In this document: positions 1 through 5,930 of the stretch, one piece after another
How positions within the stretch are numbered: position 1 is the first letter of the stretch
Layout of the letters: every line of letters starts with the position of its first letter
From: Boseongicola sp. SB0662_bin_57
GTDB taxonomy: Bacteria > Pseudomonadota > Alphaproteobacteria > Rhodobacterales > Rhodobacteraceae
DNA length: 5,930 bases
Direction: 5' to 3'
Assembly (NCBI GenBank): GCA_009839535.1
Contig: VXPN01000275.1
Span: 1 to 5,930, forward strand
Position numbers and translations under genes: made by a program
The notes under the pieces: model-generated
What the model saw: only the letters and a program-made list of their open reading frames with translations
Told to the model about the DNA's origin: nothing
Databases searched by the model: none

Positions 1-2
1 CA

Positions 3-284
3 AAGGCATTAACCAAGACGCAGCTTGTCGCGGCGCTCGCCGAAGAGCTTGGCAGTGAAAAGAAGGCGGCAGCCGCAGCACTGGACGCGATCATTTCCGT
101 CATCTCGAGAGAAGTGTCTTCCGGCGGGGCCGTGGCATTGCCTGGTGTTGGCAAGATCTATTGCCGCGAACGCCCGGCGCGCATGGTTCGCAACCCAGCG
201 ACTGGCCAGCAGATCCACAAGGACGCCGACAAGGTGGTGAAGATGACCATCGCCAAGGCGCTCAAGGACAGTGTGAACAGCTGA
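3..284 (+). CDS. HU-family DNA-binding protein, 5' end outside the window
   Basis: This encodes a small histone-like nucleoid protein that would act as a dimer, bending and wrapping chromosomal DNA without strong sequence preference. The visible 93 codons begin KALTKTQLVAALAEEL, the first helix of HU; only a few N-terminal residues, including the start, lie outside the window. The turn GGAVALPGVGKIYCRERPAR (visible residues 41-60) enters the beta-arm, and RNPATG (63-68) is the HU/IHF arm-tip motif whose proline intercalates into DNA. The C-terminal helix is MTIAKALKDSVNS, then TGA. Length fits the usual 90-100 residues. The arm is richer in charged residues (HKDADKVVK) than that of classical HupA/HupB, so this may be a paralog rather than the main HU. 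A strong terminator follows, so it is probably transcribed apart from the ATPase genes. Family assignment is secure; the exact subtype is not. Confidence 0.93.
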   Translation, partial: KALTKTQLVAALAEELGSEKKAAAAALDAIISVISREVSSGGAVALPGVGKIYCRERPARMVRNPATGQQIHKDADKVVKMTIAKALKDSVNS

Positions 285-308
285 TCGCTGAAACCGGAAA
301 CGCAAATC

Positions 309-336
309 GGGCCGCAATCGCGCGGCCCTTTTTCTT
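309..336 (+). terminator. Rho-independent terminator of the HU gene
   Basis: A perfect 7-bp GC stem is visible: GGGCCGC at 309-315 pairs with GCGGCCC at 322-328 across a 6-base loop. It is followed directly by five T (329-333) and then CTT. It starts 24 bases past the HU stop codon, so it should end the HU transcript and insulate the downstream operon. Confidence 0.9.
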
Positions 337-339
337 GGA

Positions 340-955
340 AGAAACGGGTCCTCGCCTCTCTGGCAAGGCTGGCGGGACGCAACCGGTGGCTGGTCCCTGA
401 ATTCCCGCCGCATGTCCGGGCGCTGCGAAATGCTGCACCTGCATCTCCACTGCCTTCCTCCAGTTTGATCCGCTGATCTTTCCCGTGGTCGGTTTCTTGG
501 GAATTGCTGCCTGCACTTCTCGGCCCTGGCAGGCCGGAGACAAGGGGTTCCTGCGTGAAGCAACCTGCATCACTGTTCCCAACGAGTTTGTACGGGTCGC
601 GCAACCTATGGCATTTCAGGAGAAGACGAACCAGCGTGAGCGTTGCGCAATGCGGCCGCGAATGCCTGACGATGCTCGCTGCGTTCGATGCGTGTCAGAA
701 CGGAACGCAAGAGCCGATTCAGAGCCGTGAAAGGGAAACGCTTTGCCGTCGGCGAATAGGGTGCCGAAAGCGCGAGCGCACAGGACTCAGGGTACCGGAG
801 AACCTGCTCAGCCTCGTTTTGCGCCTCGGATGGGGGCATCCTGCTCACCTCCGAATACAGGCGGACCAGATCACCTGACGCTTGGAGTGTCATTTTGCCG
901 TCTGCCGAAGTCCACCCCGATACGGGTCACGCTCCGTGCCACTTTTCATGACGGC
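340..955. other. Long intergenic stretch without a defensible gene
   Basis: No family-recognisable protein, tRNA or repeat array was found on either strand. Several overlapping short frames exist, but they have low-complexity, Arg/Pro-rich translations typical of chance frames in GC-rich DNA. The only one with a possible start signal is a minus-strand frame at 606-839 (77 residues), described separately. The region could hold remnants of an older insertion or the far-upstream control region of the ATPase operon; the sequence does not decide this. Confidence 0.5.
606..839 (-). CDS. Possible small hypothetical protein (77 aa), doubtful
   Basis: This is a minus-strand frame starting MPPSEAQNEAEQVL and ending SSSPEMP followed by TAG. 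Its start ATG (complement of 837-839) is preceded, in its own direction, by GGAGGTG about 7 bases upstream, a good Shine-Dalgarno match and the reason for choosing this start over the ATG at 893. The middle part (about residues 37-68, NRLLRSVLTRIERSEHRQAF and following) could form charged amphipathic helices. Third codon positions are only moderately GC-rich, and I recognise no family, signal peptide or membrane segment. It would be divergent from the ATPase operon. It could equally be a chance frame or a relic. Confidence 0.2.
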   Translation of the reverse strand: MPPSEAQNEAEQVLRYPESCALALSAPYSPTAKRFPFTALNRLLRSVLTRIERSEHRQAFAAALRNAHAGSSSPEMP

Positions 956-956
956 A

Positions 957-984
957 TTGACATACAACAAGTGTGCTGTATGTC
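957..984 (+). promoter_or_regulatory. Predicted sigma70-type promoter of the ATPase operon
   Basis: A perfect -35 hexamer TTGACA lies at 957-962. With a 16-base spacer the best -10 candidate is TATGTC (979-984), which keeps the TAT half of TATAAT but is otherwise weak. The first ATPase gene starts 44 bases past this -10, a normal leader length. The local sequence (about 955-1027) is more AT-rich than the rest of the window. The pairing of an ideal -35 with a poor -10 would fit a regulated promoter; the -10 choice is uncertain. Confidence 0.5.
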
Positions 985-992
985 GCTGTATA
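959..992. promoter_or_regulatory. Candidate operator: inverted repeat plus third half-site
   Basis: GACATACA (959-966) and TGTATGTC (977-984) form a perfect 8-bp inverted repeat around a 10-base spacer; it begins inside the -35 box and covers the proposed -10. A third TGTAT copy follows at 987-991, so GCTGTAT occurs twice, at 975-981 and 985-991, exactly 10 bases (one helical turn) apart. The arrangement suggests a dimeric repressor with one inverted pair plus an extra direct half-site. CTGTAT resembles half of the enterobacterial LexA box, but the spacing does not make a LexA palindrome. No regulator gene is seen in the window, so the binding protein is unknown. Confidence 0.45.
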
Positions 993-1013
993 CGACAATT
1001 CTGATTTACAACC

Positions 1014-1030
1014 AAGGACACATGTAAATG
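1014..1030 (+). promoter_or_regulatory. Ribosome binding site and start region of the first ATPase gene
   Basis: AAGGA at 1014-1018 sits 9 bases before the ATG at 1028, which fixes that start. Directly in front of it is ATGTAA (1022-1027), a start codon followed at once by a stop, in frame with and abutting the real ATG. The upstream ATG is only 3 bases from AAGGA, too close for efficient use, so it may be incidental. Confidence 0.65.
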
Positions 1031-2257
1031 GCAACCGTTCCGGAATTCTACGTCGGCAGTCCCGTCGAACCCGTCGACCTGCGCTTCCGCGACGCGTTCG
1101 TGGCGGAACTGTGGCAAACCCTGCGCACCGGCCACGTGGTGCTCACGGCACCGCGACGAACCGGCAAGACCAGCATCATGGACCACCTGCGCGACCGCCC
1201 CGAGAACGGATTCCAGGTGGTGTCCGTCAACGTGCAGGACCTGACGCACCCGGCCGAGTTCTTTCAGGTGCTGCTCGACGCATTCCACGACGCGCATCCG
1301 GACTTCTTCCGCGACCGGCTTGCCGCAGGCTGGGAACTCGTCAGCGGCGTGCTGGGCAAGGTCGAATCGATCGGAGCCGGCGGCTTCAGGCTCGCGCTAC
1401 GCGAAGGCGATCCCGACTGGCACGGGAACTGGCGCCGGCACGGCGACACGTTCCTTGTCCAGGCTCGCGCCACCGGCGTCCCGATTCTCTTCATCATTGA
1501 CGAGTTCCCGGACATGCTGCTCAACCTGTCCCGGGAAGACGAAGGGTTGCTGCGCGCGTTCCTTGCCTGGCTTCGCACCCAGCGTCAGAAGCCTACCCCC
1601 GGGCGGGACTCGATTCGCTGGCTGGTCGGAGGCTCGGTCAATCTGGCAGGCACCCTCGACGCGCTCGGAATGGTCGATCTCATCAACGACCTCGTGGACA
1701 TGTCCCTGCCGACGTTCGGCGACGAGGACATCCAGATATTCGTTGCGGACATGCTGCGCGGTCGAGGCGTCCCGTTCGATGGCGAAGTTCCGCCGCGCCT
1801 CGTTGCCCGGTTGGGCCGCACCATTCCGTACTTCATGCAGATTGCGACGCAGAATCTCCATCGGCGATGGAAACGCGAGCAACGCAGGCTCGCCGCGACG
1901 GATGTCGACGCCGTCTTCGACGAGATGATCGTGGGGTCCGCCGCCCGCGCCCAGCTGCAGCACTACCACTCGAGGATCCGTCAGTACTATCCAGGACCGG
2001 AACGACCGATCGCCCACGCCTTGCTGGGCCAGATCAGCCTGAGCGAATCGGGCCTGGCGCGCGCAACCCTGCTGCAGGAGACTGAACGAGTGCTGTCGGA
2101 ACTCGGTGCCGGTCTCCCGGCGCATGAGCGTCGGCAGCTGTTCAGCCGGCTCATGCTCGACCTCGAGAACGACTTCTACATCGTGGAGGTCGAGGGAGGG
2201 CTCCACGACTTCGCGAGCGGAGTGCTGAAGTCGTGGTGGAGGAAGCATCATGCCTGA
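1028..2257 (+). CDS. P-loop ATPase, archaeal-ATPase/STAND-like, first gene of a pair
   Basis: This is a 409-residue cytoplasmic protein with no signal peptide or membrane segment. The N-terminus (FYVGSPVEPVDLRFRDAFVAEL) leads into Walker A APRRTGKTS (41-49). Hydrophobic ILFIIDEF (153-160) is an orthodox Walker B with Asp158 and Glu159. WLVGGSVNL (198-206) is in the sensor-1 position, and GRTIPYFMQI (263-272) matches the conserved IPYF/Q segment seen in archaeal-type ATPases of the STAND/MNS branch. The C-terminal part is a predicted winged helix, ending with DLENDFYIVEVEGGLHDFAS and then VLKSWWRKHH, the usual end of this family. It should bind and hydrolyse ATP as a switch. It lacks both an effector domain and a repeat sensor, so it probably acts with the protein encoded by the next gene, whose start lies within this gene's last codons. 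Family level is well supported; the biological role is unknown. Confidence 0.85.
   Translation: MATVPEFYVGSPVEPVDLRFRDAFVAELWQTLRTGHVVLTAPRRTGKTSIMDHLRDRPENGFQVVSVNVQDLTHPAEFFQVLLDAFHDAHPDFFRDRLAAGWELVSGVLGKVESIGAGGFRLALREGDPDWHGNWRRHGDTFLVQARATGVPILFIIDEFPDMLLNLSREDEGLLRAFLAWLRTQRQKPTPGRDSIRWLVGGSVNLAGTLDALGMVDLINDLVDMSLPTFGDEDIQIFVADMLRGRGVPFDGEVPPRLVARLGRTIPYFMQIATQNLHRRWKREQRRLAATDVDAVFDEMIVGSAARAQLQHYHSRIRQYYPGPERPIAHALLGQISLSESGLARATLLQETERVLSELGAGLPAHERRQLFSRLMLDLENDFYIVEVEGGLHDFASGVLKSWWRKHHA
2238..2252 (+). promoter_or_regulatory. Internal ribosome binding site and overlapping start of the second ATPase gene
   Basis: GGAGGAA (2238-2244) lies 5 bases before the ATG at 2250 and is embedded in the last codons of the first gene. 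The sequence ATGCCTGA (2250-2257) holds both the second gene's start and the first gene's stop, an 8-base overlap typical of translational coupling and of partners made in a fixed ratio. Confidence 0.75.
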
Positions 2258-4724
2258 ACCGGCCCCCGCGTCGAACATCGGCCTCTACCGGTCCGGAGTG
2301 ACCAGTCCGGAGCGCCTGCGACACACCACCGTCGCGCGTGAACATGTCCTCGACAACACCATCGCGTCCCTGCGCGGGTCGGTACGGCGAAAGTCGAAGA
2401 GCCACCTGCTCCTCATCGGTCCGCGCGGCATCGGCAAGACCCACCTGCTCTCTTGCATCGAGGACGCCGTCCGGTCGGACACGGCGCTCGGGGAGAGGAT
2501 CGTGGTGGCCCGGTTCCCGGAGGAATCGAACCGGATCCTTTCCTTCGCCGATTTCCTGATCGGCCTCTGCGGGATTCTTGGCGAGGTCCTTGAAGATGAG
2601 GGACGCTGGGCGGAACTCCTCGCTGAAGTCCAGGCCGAGGAGGACGACGCCAAGGTCGCTGACACGCTGGTGCCCGCCATCCGGCGGGAGAACCGCCGAC
2701 ACGGCCGCACCCTGGTCATCATGATCGAGAACCTGGGCGAGGTCCTGTCGAGGCAGATCCGCGACGGAACCGACGTTGCCGCCTTGCGCAAGTTTCTCAT
2801 GGGCGACAACGGCTGCCTGCTGGTGGCCACAGCGCCGATGCACTTCGACGGCATCACGGACATCCGGCAGCCGTTCTACGACTTCTTCGACATCCAGATG
2901 CTGGAGAGCCTGAGCTTCGAGGAAACGGTCGAAGTCATCCGCCGCAACCTCGAGTGGGAAGAGCGCACGGACCTGCTCGCGTCCATGAAAGACATGAGAC
3001 CGCGACTGGAGGCGCTCTATCGCATGACGGGTGGGAATCCACGGCTGACGATGATGCTCCACGAGCTGATTGCGCACGAGTCGGTTACCCGGGTGCAGGA
3101 GCAGTTCCACGTGCTGCTCGACCGGATCTCGCCATTCTACCAGGGCCGGATGGCCGATCTGCCGCCCGGCCAGCGCGCGTTGCTGGAGTGTCTTGCGAGC
3201 ATGCGCGACGAGGAGAAGACTCCCGCCGCAATTGCCGCACGCATGCGCATGAGCCAGCAGGAGACCTCGTCGCTCCTGAAGCGACTGTCGGACGCCCACT
3301 ACCTGCGTTCCGAACAGCATCCGCGGGACGGGCGATCGCGCCTCTACACGATTCGCGAGGGATTCTTCGACATCTGGCTCGCAATGAACCTTTCTCGCGG
3401 CGCCCGCACGCGGCTTCCGTTCCTCCTCGAGTTCTTCAGGCTCTTCTACCCGAGCATCGCGGACCGCGAGAAAAGGCGCCGCGAGTTGCGCGAGAGGCTC
3501 ATGGAGGAAGGGGGGGCTGACGCGAAACAGGCCCTCGACTACCTGAGCGAAGTCGGCGACGAGGGGGAACGTGCGAATGCGAAATTCGGCATGGCCAGGA
3601 CGTTCGCCCGACTCGGAGCGGCCGAGCAGGTGGCGAACTACGTGCTCGAAGCCGCGCCCCTTGCAGGAGACGGCGTGAGCCAGTCAATCACCCGCGCCGT
3701 TTCGCGCGCGTCGCCCGCCCCGGACTATCTCTCCGAGATCGAGAACATGATCGCGGCCTGGGAGAAGCACCGGAGCGGCGATCTCGAAGCGTTCGCCCAC
3801 CGCCTCGCGGAAATGGGAGAGGGGCTTACCCTGCATGCGTATTCCGAAACCCGGCTCGCGTTTCTCAAGGATGCGGTCGAGAGCGTGAGCGATGCTAGGG
3901 AAAGGATCAGGCAGCGACTGCAGATTGCGACCGTGTTGATGGAACTCGCGCGCTGGAGGGAATGCGAAGTGCTGCTGCGCCAAACGCTCGCCGAGGCGAA
4001 GTCACAGGCCGATGCGAAGCTTGTTGCAAGAGCGTACAACGACCTGGGACAACTGCTATGGCATGCCAGCCGGCACAGTGACGCCGAACCATTGATGCGG
4101 GCGGCGATTGAAGTCACCGAGGCCGCCTTCGGCAAGCACCACCCCGATGTGACAGAATGCCTGAACAACCTGGCGGTGCTGCTGCAGGACACGAACCGTC
4201 ACGAGGAAGCCGAGCCGATGCTCCTGAGAGCGCTGGCAATCGCCGAGGTCGCCTTCGGCAAGCATCACCCCACCGTGGCAACTTGCTTGAACAACCTGGC
4301 GATGCTGCTGCGGGACACGAATCGCCATCGGGAAGCCGAGCCGATGTTGCGGAGAGCGCTGGCAATCGCCGAGGCCGCCTTCGGCGAGCACCATCCCGCC
4401 GTGGCAACTTGCTTAAGCAACCTGGCGATGCTGCTGCAGGACACGTACTGCCACGAGGAAGCCGAACCGATGCTCCTGAGAGCGCTGGCAATCGCTGAGG
4501 CTGCCTTCGGCAAGCAACACCCCAATGTGGCGAATCGCTTGAACAACCTGGCAACGCTGCTGCATGGCACGAACCGCAATGAAGAAGCCGAGCCGCTGAT
4601 GCGGCGAGCCTTGGACATTCTGGAATCCTCGGCTGTAAACAACAAGCATGAGCACCCCTGGCTCGAATTCGCGAAAGCGAACCACCGAGCCATTTTGCGG
4701 GCAAAGGCTGACAAGCCCGATTGA
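2250..4724 (+). CDS. STAND-like ATPase with winged helix and C-terminal TPR array
   Basis: This is an 824-residue soluble protein. Walker A is GPRGIGKTH (57-65). The Walker B position reads LVIMIENL (155-162), with Glu160-Asn161 in place of the usual Asp-Glu. CLLVATAPMHFDGI (189-202) is in the sensor-1 position. MTGGNPRLTMML (259-270) carries the GGNPR motif common in archaeal-type/STAND ATPases. A winged helix follows (about 305-375, LPPGQRALLECL onward), then a helical linker (about 385-585) with degenerate TPR-like helices, and five 42-residue TPRs (585-794) of kinesin-light-chain type with FGKHHP turns and LNNLA.LL helices. In STAND proteins such repeats usually form the sensor or partner-binding part while the NTPase oligomerises on activation; that is family knowledge, applied here by inference. 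No nuclease, TIR, caspase-like or transmembrane effector is visible, which is unusual for a stand-alone defence STAND protein. It is translationally coupled to the smaller ATPase gene upstream. Confidence 0.85.
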   Translation: MPEPAPASNIGLYRSGVTSPERLRHTTVAREHVLDNTIASLRGSVRRKSKSHLLLIGPRGIGKTHLLSCIEDAVRSDTALGERIVVARFPEESNRILSFADFLIGLCGILGEVLEDEGRWAELLAEVQAEEDDAKVADTLVPAIRRENRRHGRTLVIMIENLGEVLSRQIRDGTDVAALRKFLMGDNGCLLVATAPMHFDGITDIRQPFYDFFDIQMLESLSFEETVEVIRRNLEWEERTDLLASMKDMRPRLEALYRMTGGNPRLTMMLHELIAHESVTRVQEQFHVLLDRISPFYQGRMADLPPGQRALLECLASMRDEEKTPAAIAARMRMSQQETSSLLKRLSDAHYLRSEQHPRDGRSRLYTIREGFFDIWLAMNLSRGARTRLPFLLEFFRLFYPSIADREKRRRELRERLMEEGGADAKQALDYLSEVGDEGERANAKFGMARTFARLGAAEQVANYVLEAAPLAGDGVSQSITRAVSRASPAPDYLSEIENMIAAWEKHRSGDLEAFAHRLAEMGEGLTLHAYSETRLAFLKDAVESVSDARERIRQRLQIATVLMELARWRECEVLLRQTLAEAKSQADAKLVARAYNDLGQLLWHASRHSDAEPLMRAAIEVTEAAFGKHHPDVTECLNNLAVLLQDTNRHEEAEPMLLRALAIAEVAFGKHHPTVATCLNNLAMLLRDTNRHREAEPMLRRALAIAEAAFGEHHPAVATCLSNLAMLLQDTYCHEEAEPMLLRALAIAEAAFGKQHPNVANRLNNLATLLHGTNRNEEAEPLMRRALDILESSAVNNKHEHPWLEFAKANHRAILRAKADKPD
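4128..4631 (+). repeat. Four tandem 126-base units encoding TPRs
   Basis: Units begin with TTCGG at 4128, 4254, 4380 and 4506, exactly 126 bases (42 codons) apart. A more diverged fifth copy precedes them at about 4002-4127. By hand count, units 1 and 2 differ at 20 of 126 bases and units 2 and 3 at 19 of 126. The last unit is clearly more diverged, especially in its second half. The repeat lies wholly inside the second ATPase gene and keeps its frame, so whole units could be gained or lost without breaking the protein. Confidence 0.9.
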
Positions 4725-4734
4725 GATCGGCAGT

Positions 4735-5041
4735 ACCGACAAAGGACAACCCGGTTGAATGGGATCAAGATCCGTTCACCAGCCTCCTCAAGGACGTCAA
4801 CGGTGTCGCCGGACATTGCAGTCAACCGGCCGGCAGGGACCTTGCTGGCCGACCAGGATCGTTCCCGCCCGTTCTTCGAGCGGGCAAGCAGCCGTCCCGC
4901 CAGATCCTCGAACACCGCAAACGCGGCATCGGTCAGCACGGTCTCGAGTTCCCACGCCCATGCCGCAACTGCGGCGATTCTTCGCCGTTTGCCGAAGTCC
5001 TTGATGAAGTTGATCGCCGCCACCCGGCCGCCGTCGGCTCC
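4735..5041 (-). pseudogene. Relic of a Tn3-family transposase (TnpA fragment)
   Basis: Read on the minus strand, about 100 residues resemble an internal part of Tn3-family transposases of the DUF4158 type. The segment RRRIAAVAAWAWELETVLTD is followed by AAFAVFEDLAGRLLARSKNG and then RERSW; in the family this is a helical stretch with an LE..-TDAA-F..L.GRLFAR pattern. The match seems to run on through LEEAGERILIPFNRVV. A full TnpA is about 1000 residues; the DDE catalytic core, the N-terminal domain, a resolvase and terminal inverted repeats are all absent. The frame stays open only because the opposite strand of the ATPase gene also lacks stops, so an open frame here is not evidence of function. 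The relic ends only about 10 bases past the ATPase stop. The call rests on remembered family patterns, not an alignment. Confidence 0.55.
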
Positions 5042-5360
5042 GCAGCACGGCCCTCTCTCTCTTCGTTCAATTCGAATTGGGAGAGCAGCGGGTCCGACAT
5101 TGCAAATATTCATGCAGGTCACGTGGGGAGCGCTTTCCAAGTCGAGACTTGCACTTGGCAGAGGCTGGCACGACCAGGGCCTCGCGTGACGGTCTGAAGG
5201 GACATCCTGGACATTTTGCGGTTTCTTGCCTGGCTTTCGGCAGACTTTCAGCGGCCCTTTCTCCGGAATCTTCGTGCATGGCACCTTGCAACAATTACGG
5301 GAACTCCATTGAAATAACCTTGTAGGGATGTCAGGTCCGTCACCACGGCTGCCTCGAAAC
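5042..5360. other. Non-coding stretch between the transposase relic and the DuOB gene
   Basis: No recognisable protein, tRNA or terminator was found. It contains a perfect 12-base palindrome CAATTCGAATTG (5068-5079), loosely flanked by CTCTC and GAGAG, and a short direct repeat GGACAT at 5203-5208 and 5209-5214 or close by. Neither is strong enough to name as a site. It probably holds further decayed mobile-element sequence and the upstream region of the DuOB gene. Confidence 0.4.
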
Positions 5361-5377
5361 AGGAGAAAGTGCAGGTG
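5361..5377 (+). promoter_or_regulatory. Ribosome binding site deciding the DuOB start
   Basis: AGGAG is at 5361-5365. Three in-frame starts follow: GTG 5369 (3 bases away, too close), GTG 5375 (9 bases, ideal) and ATG 5381 (15 bases, too far). Spacing favours GTG 5375. Family members usually begin only a few residues before the V-CLANSRK segment, which fits either 5375 or 5381. Confidence 0.5.
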
Positions 5378-5911
5378 CAGATGGTGTGCCTTGCAAACTC
5401 CCGAAAACTGAATGGTCGATGCATTGCCGGCAGGCAGTACGAGGCAGGAAACGCGGTGGGCGGCCGGATTCGACCTGTGGGCAATCGCGAGAGCCAGGAG
5501 GTGTCAGAGTACGAACGCCAATATGAGGACGGGAGCGACCCGCGGATTCTCGACTATATGGAAGTTCCTATGCTTGGGCCGAAGCCCGTCGGCTATCAGA
5601 CTGAGAACTGGCTGCTTGGTTCAGGCAGGTACTGGAGGAAGGTCGATGTCTGTTCGCCGTCGGATCTTCCCGCACTGACTGATCCGGTGGAGCCGCTTTG
5701 AGTAGACGGCAGCGGCACCTGTCATGGGCTCAACGACAGGATTCCCGTCACGGCGAGCAGAGAAATAACCAGTTCCCTGCGGCTGATTTCGGTCAACGAA
5801 ATCGAGTTAAGAGTATTTGTGCCCGGTGAAGCGTTCGGCAACTCCAAGAGACGCGTTCAGGGCGGATTCTTTCATCCCCCGTTCCACTCTGAAGTGCAAC
5901 ACCTGATGTAG
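5375..5911 (+). pseudogene. Dual-OB-fold (DuOB-like) protein gene broken by an in-frame TGA
   Basis: The first 108 codons (to 5698) read MVCLANSRKLNGRCIAG near the start, then GGRIRPVGNRESQEVSEYER and DGSDPRILDYMEVPMLGPKP, then GYQTENWLL, ending ALTDPVEPL. This is the pattern of the first half of dual OB-domain proteins, predicted nucleic-acid-associated factors. At 5699-5701 the frame meets TGA exactly where such proteins have the Trp of a PLW motif. Past it, the same frame continues with family-like sequence for about 55 codons: VDGSGTCHGLNDRIPV, then SSLRLISVNEIELRVFVPGE and AFGNSKRRVQGGFF. Similarity fades after about 5875, next to a run of five C (5876-5880), and the frame ends at TAG 5909-5911. 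A one-base TGG to TGA change explains the break; a later frameshift is possible. A truncated 108-residue product with one OB fold is conceivable. Family naming is from memory of the motif pattern. Confidence 0.65.
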
Positions 5912-5930
5912 TGTTGCGAGGCGTCGGACG

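Noticed and set aside
891..901. CATTTTGCCGT here and CATTTTGCGGT at 5212-5222 as flanking repeats of an insertion
   Set aside because: Ten of 11 bases match, but similarity stops at once on both sides; too short to separate from chance.
1397..3320. Long minus-strand frames opposite the two ATPase genes
   Set aside because: They are antisense to genes with clear motifs, are unlike any family, and arise from GC-rich codon use.
4128..4631. CRISPR-like regularly spaced repeats
   Set aside because: The 126-base periodicity is continuous, coding and in frame with TPR protein repeats; there are no spacers.
4714..4730. Small hairpin CCGAT-TGAG-ATCGG over the stop of the second ATPase gene as a terminator
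   Set aside because: The stem is only 5 bp and no T run follows.
5068..5079. Palindrome CAATTCGAATTG as an operator or recombination site
   Set aside because: There is no promoter beside it and no second copy; a single 12-base palindrome is not enough.
4265..5284. Long minus-strand open frame of 339 codons
   Set aside because: Most of its second half is the antisense of the TPR-coding repeat in the second ATPase gene. Only the part at about 4735-5041 has protein-like content, the Tn3 relic.
5286..5320. Promoter for the DuOB gene using TTGCAA (5286-5291)
   Set aside because: No acceptable -10 box occurs at a 16-18 base spacing.

Overview
The window is GC-rich DNA with the gene style of a proteobacterium, most likely a betaproteobacterium. 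The HU-family protein at the left edge reads like betaproteobacterial HU paralogs. All three intact reading frames (HU and the two ATPases) end in TGA, so TGA is a stop here. The taxonomic call is a judgement from protein style, not the result of a search.

Layout: (1) 3-284, the 3' part of an HU-family nucleoid protein gene, followed at 309-336 by a clear intrinsic terminator. (2) About 340-955, some 600 bases with no gene I can defend; one weak minus-strand frame is noted. (3) 957-1030, a promoter and candidate operator with a perfect TTGACA -35 box, an 8-bp inverted repeat across the core promoter, and a good ribosome binding site. (4) 1028-2257 and 2250-4724, two same-strand genes that overlap by 8 bases. 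The first encodes a compact P-loop ATPase of the archaeal-ATPase/STAND-like type. The second encodes a large STAND-like protein: P-loop ATPase, winged helix, helical linker, then a C-terminal array of 42-residue kinesin-light-chain-type TPRs. (5) About 4735-5041, minus strand, an internal scrap of a Tn3-family transposase directly against the end of the second ATPase gene. (6) About 5042-5360, no recognisable gene. (7) 5375 to about 5911, a gene resembling dual-OB-fold ('DuOB') proteins, interrupted by an in-frame TGA where the family normally has Trp.

How the genes may work together: the 8-base overlap, the second ribosome binding site inside the first gene, and the single promoter/operator argue for one two-gene operon making two partner ATPases. 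The second has a sensor-like TPR array and an unusual Walker B; the first has orthodox Walker A and B motifs and no sensor repeats. Neither shows a recognisable nuclease, TIR, protease or membrane effector domain. An accessory, possibly defence or stress-signalling, operon is a reasonable inference given the transposon relic and decaying DuOB gene beside it, but the function is not shown by the sequence.
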